Assembly: GCA_036721445.1 (NCBI GenBank)
Contig: DAIMKZ010000125.1
Coordinates: forward strand, 1-5,723
Reading direction: 5' to 3'
DNA length: 5,723 nucleotides
Source: UBA4055 sp036721445
GTDB taxonomy: Bacteria > UBA4055
Shown here: positions 5,010 to 5,723 of the stretch, piece after piece
Layout of the letters: each line of letters opens with the position of its first letter
Numbering within the stretch: the first letter of the stretch is position 1
Notes under the pieces: model-generated
The model's database searches: none
Seen by the model: only the letters and a program-made list of their open reading frames with translations
What the model was told of the DNA's origin: nothing
Translations under genes and position numbers: made by a program

Positions 5010-5038
5010 TTGTTAAATTTACAGTAACTCAGTATAAC
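5010..5038 (+). promoter_or_regulatory. Probable promoter of the lipocalin gene
   Basis: TTGTTA (5010-5015), a 17-base spacer and TATAAC (5033-5038) give four-of-six and five-of-six matches to sigma70 boxes at ideal spacing. Transcription would start near 5045, just before the GAGG at 5047-5050 that serves as ribosome-binding site, so the leader is very short. Confidence 0.45.
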
Positions 5039-5057
5039 CTTAACTTGAGGACTTGAA

Positions 5058-5579
5058 ATGAAAACTTTAAAGAAAATATTCCGGGGAGCACTGTCCCTGC
5101 TTTTCATCGGATGCCTGGGCTATCCGGACAACATTAAACCTGTGAAGGATTTTGAGCTTAAAAGATATCTGGGGAAATGGTACGAGATCGCAAGACTTGA
5201 CCATTCGTTCGAGAGAGGGCTTGAGAAAGTGACAGCCGAATATTCCATGCGCGACGACGGCGGAGTGAAAGTTCTGAACCGCGGATTCTCTAAAGAGAAG
5301 AACGGGTGGAAAGAAGCTGAAGGAAAAGCGTATTTTGTGAATTCGCAGGACGAAGGTTACCTGAAAGTCTCCTTTTTCGGACCGTTCTACGGAGCCTACG
5401 TGGTCTTCGAGCTCGATAAAGATTATGAATATGCTTTCGTTACCAGCTCGAAAAAGTCATATCTCTGGTTCTTATCCCGTACCCCGACCGTCAGTGACGA
5501 TCTTAAAGCTCAGTTTGTTCAGAAAGCAAGATCATTAGGATACGACACGGACGCGCTTATCTGGGTGAATCAGGAATAA
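5058..5579 (+). CDS. blc: Bacterial lipocalin, outer-membrane lipoprotein (Blc type)
   Basis: The 173-residue product is close in length to the E. coli lipocalin Blc (177 residues). Residues 1-19 are a lipoprotein signal with lipobox FIG-Cys19. Asp24 to Phe32 leads into the lipocalin signature YLGKWYEIARLDHSFERGL, with the G-x-W motif at Gly39-Trp41. Later landmarks of the barrel follow: VTAEYSMRDDGGVKVLNRG, GKAYFV, LKVSFFGPFYGAYVVFELD, YEYAFVTSS and the YLWFLSRTP strand near residues 135-143, ending with a C-terminal helix. Blc-type proteins bind fatty acids or lysophospholipids and are thought to serve membrane lipid maintenance under stress. GAGG at 5047-5050 lies seven bases before the ATG. 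The gene is divergent from the ORF6N operon, and its stop lies nine bases from that of a convergent gene, with no terminator hairpin in between. Confidence 0.95.
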   Translation: MKTLKKIFRGALSLLFIGCLGYPDNIKPVKDFELKRYLGKWYEIARLDHSFERGLEKVTAEYSMRDDGGVKVLNRGFSKEKNGWKEAEGKAYFVNSQDEGYLKVSFFGPFYGAYVVFELDKDYEYAFVTSSKKSYLWFLSRTPTVSDDLKAQFVQKARSLGYDTDALIWVNQE

Positions 5580-5588
5580 ATTATTCGC

Positions 5589-5723
5589 TCAGTCCATGTG
5601 AACGATCTTTTTCGAATCGTACTTAGCTTCTTTACCGTAAACGGCTATCCCGTAATTCTTCAGGATATTATCTCCTTCTTCTGAATGCCATCTGTCATTG
5701 AGTTCGTCAAAAGTAAGCCAGGT
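5589..5723 (-). CDS. C-terminal end of an unrecognised protein (5' part outside the window)
   Basis: The minus strand is open from the right edge to a TGA at 5591-5589, giving the last 44 residues. They begin TWLTFDELNDRWHSEEGD, continue with an ILKNYGIAVYGKEAKY segment and end KKIVHMD. The bias is that of a real soluble protein (charged and aromatic residues, no stops). I do not recognise the family from this fragment and assign no function. It converges on the lipocalin gene with only nine bases between the stop codons. Confidence 0.72.
   Translation of the reverse strand, partial: TWLTFDELNDRWHSEEGDNILKNYGIAVYGKEAKYDSKKIVHMD

Noticed and set aside
5604..5624. Hairpin ACGAT/ATCGT as terminator of the lipocalin gene
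   Set aside because: The arms are only five bases with a nine-base loop, and it lies inside the convergent coding region.

Overview
The window looks like a chromosomal piece from an uncultured bacterium of the Fibrobacterota-Chlorobiota-Bacteroidota superphylum. Candidate groups such as Delongbacteria or Cloacimonadota are plausible, but this is inferred from gene style and no marker gene is present. The pointers are a lipoprotein opening with Cys-Ser-Asp and a nearby NPFDPD stretch followed by fibronectin type III (FN3) repeats and a sulfatase-modifying-factor (FGE) fold, an ORF6N/RhuM gene pair with the tail type common in Bacteroidota-like genomes, and moderate G+C.

Layout. All genes except one lie on the minus strand. 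Positions 1-2446 hold a large surface lipoprotein that runs off the left edge: lipobox, seven FN3 repeats, then the first half of an FGE/SUMF1-type domain. Sixteen bases upstream of it, 2463-3239 encodes an exported coiled-coil protein with an N-terminal domain resembling the LPP20/FlgT-N type. The two form a probable envelope operon driven by a strong sigma70-like promoter (TTGACA, 17 bp, TATATT) whose -10 box lies inside a perfect 9-bp inverted repeat.

Positions 3240-3700 have no intact gene. They hold the decayed remains of an ORF6N gene in three reading frames, and four perfect palindromes of 15-31 bp within 178 bases. Positions 3701-4908 hold a two-gene operon overlapping by ATGA: a short ORF6N DNA-binding protein followed by a RhuM-type DNA-binding protein fused to a PLD-like C-terminal domain. 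A 7-bp inverted repeat upstream of it is a candidate operator.

Divergent from this operon, 5058-5579 on the plus strand encodes a Blc-type lipocalin lipoprotein. It converges on the last 44 codons of an unrecognised minus-strand gene that enters from the right edge.

The most unusual signal is a set of short palindromes sharing the core TCGCA-N3-TGCGA. One is inside the intact ORF6N gene, where an 11-bp-armed inverted repeat encodes Met-Val-Ser-Gln-Asn-Ala-Ile-Pro. Two more are in the ORF6N relic, together with two unrelated palindromes. This pattern suggests small palindromic elements that insert into, or diversify, the DNA-binding domain of KilA-N-superfamily proteins.
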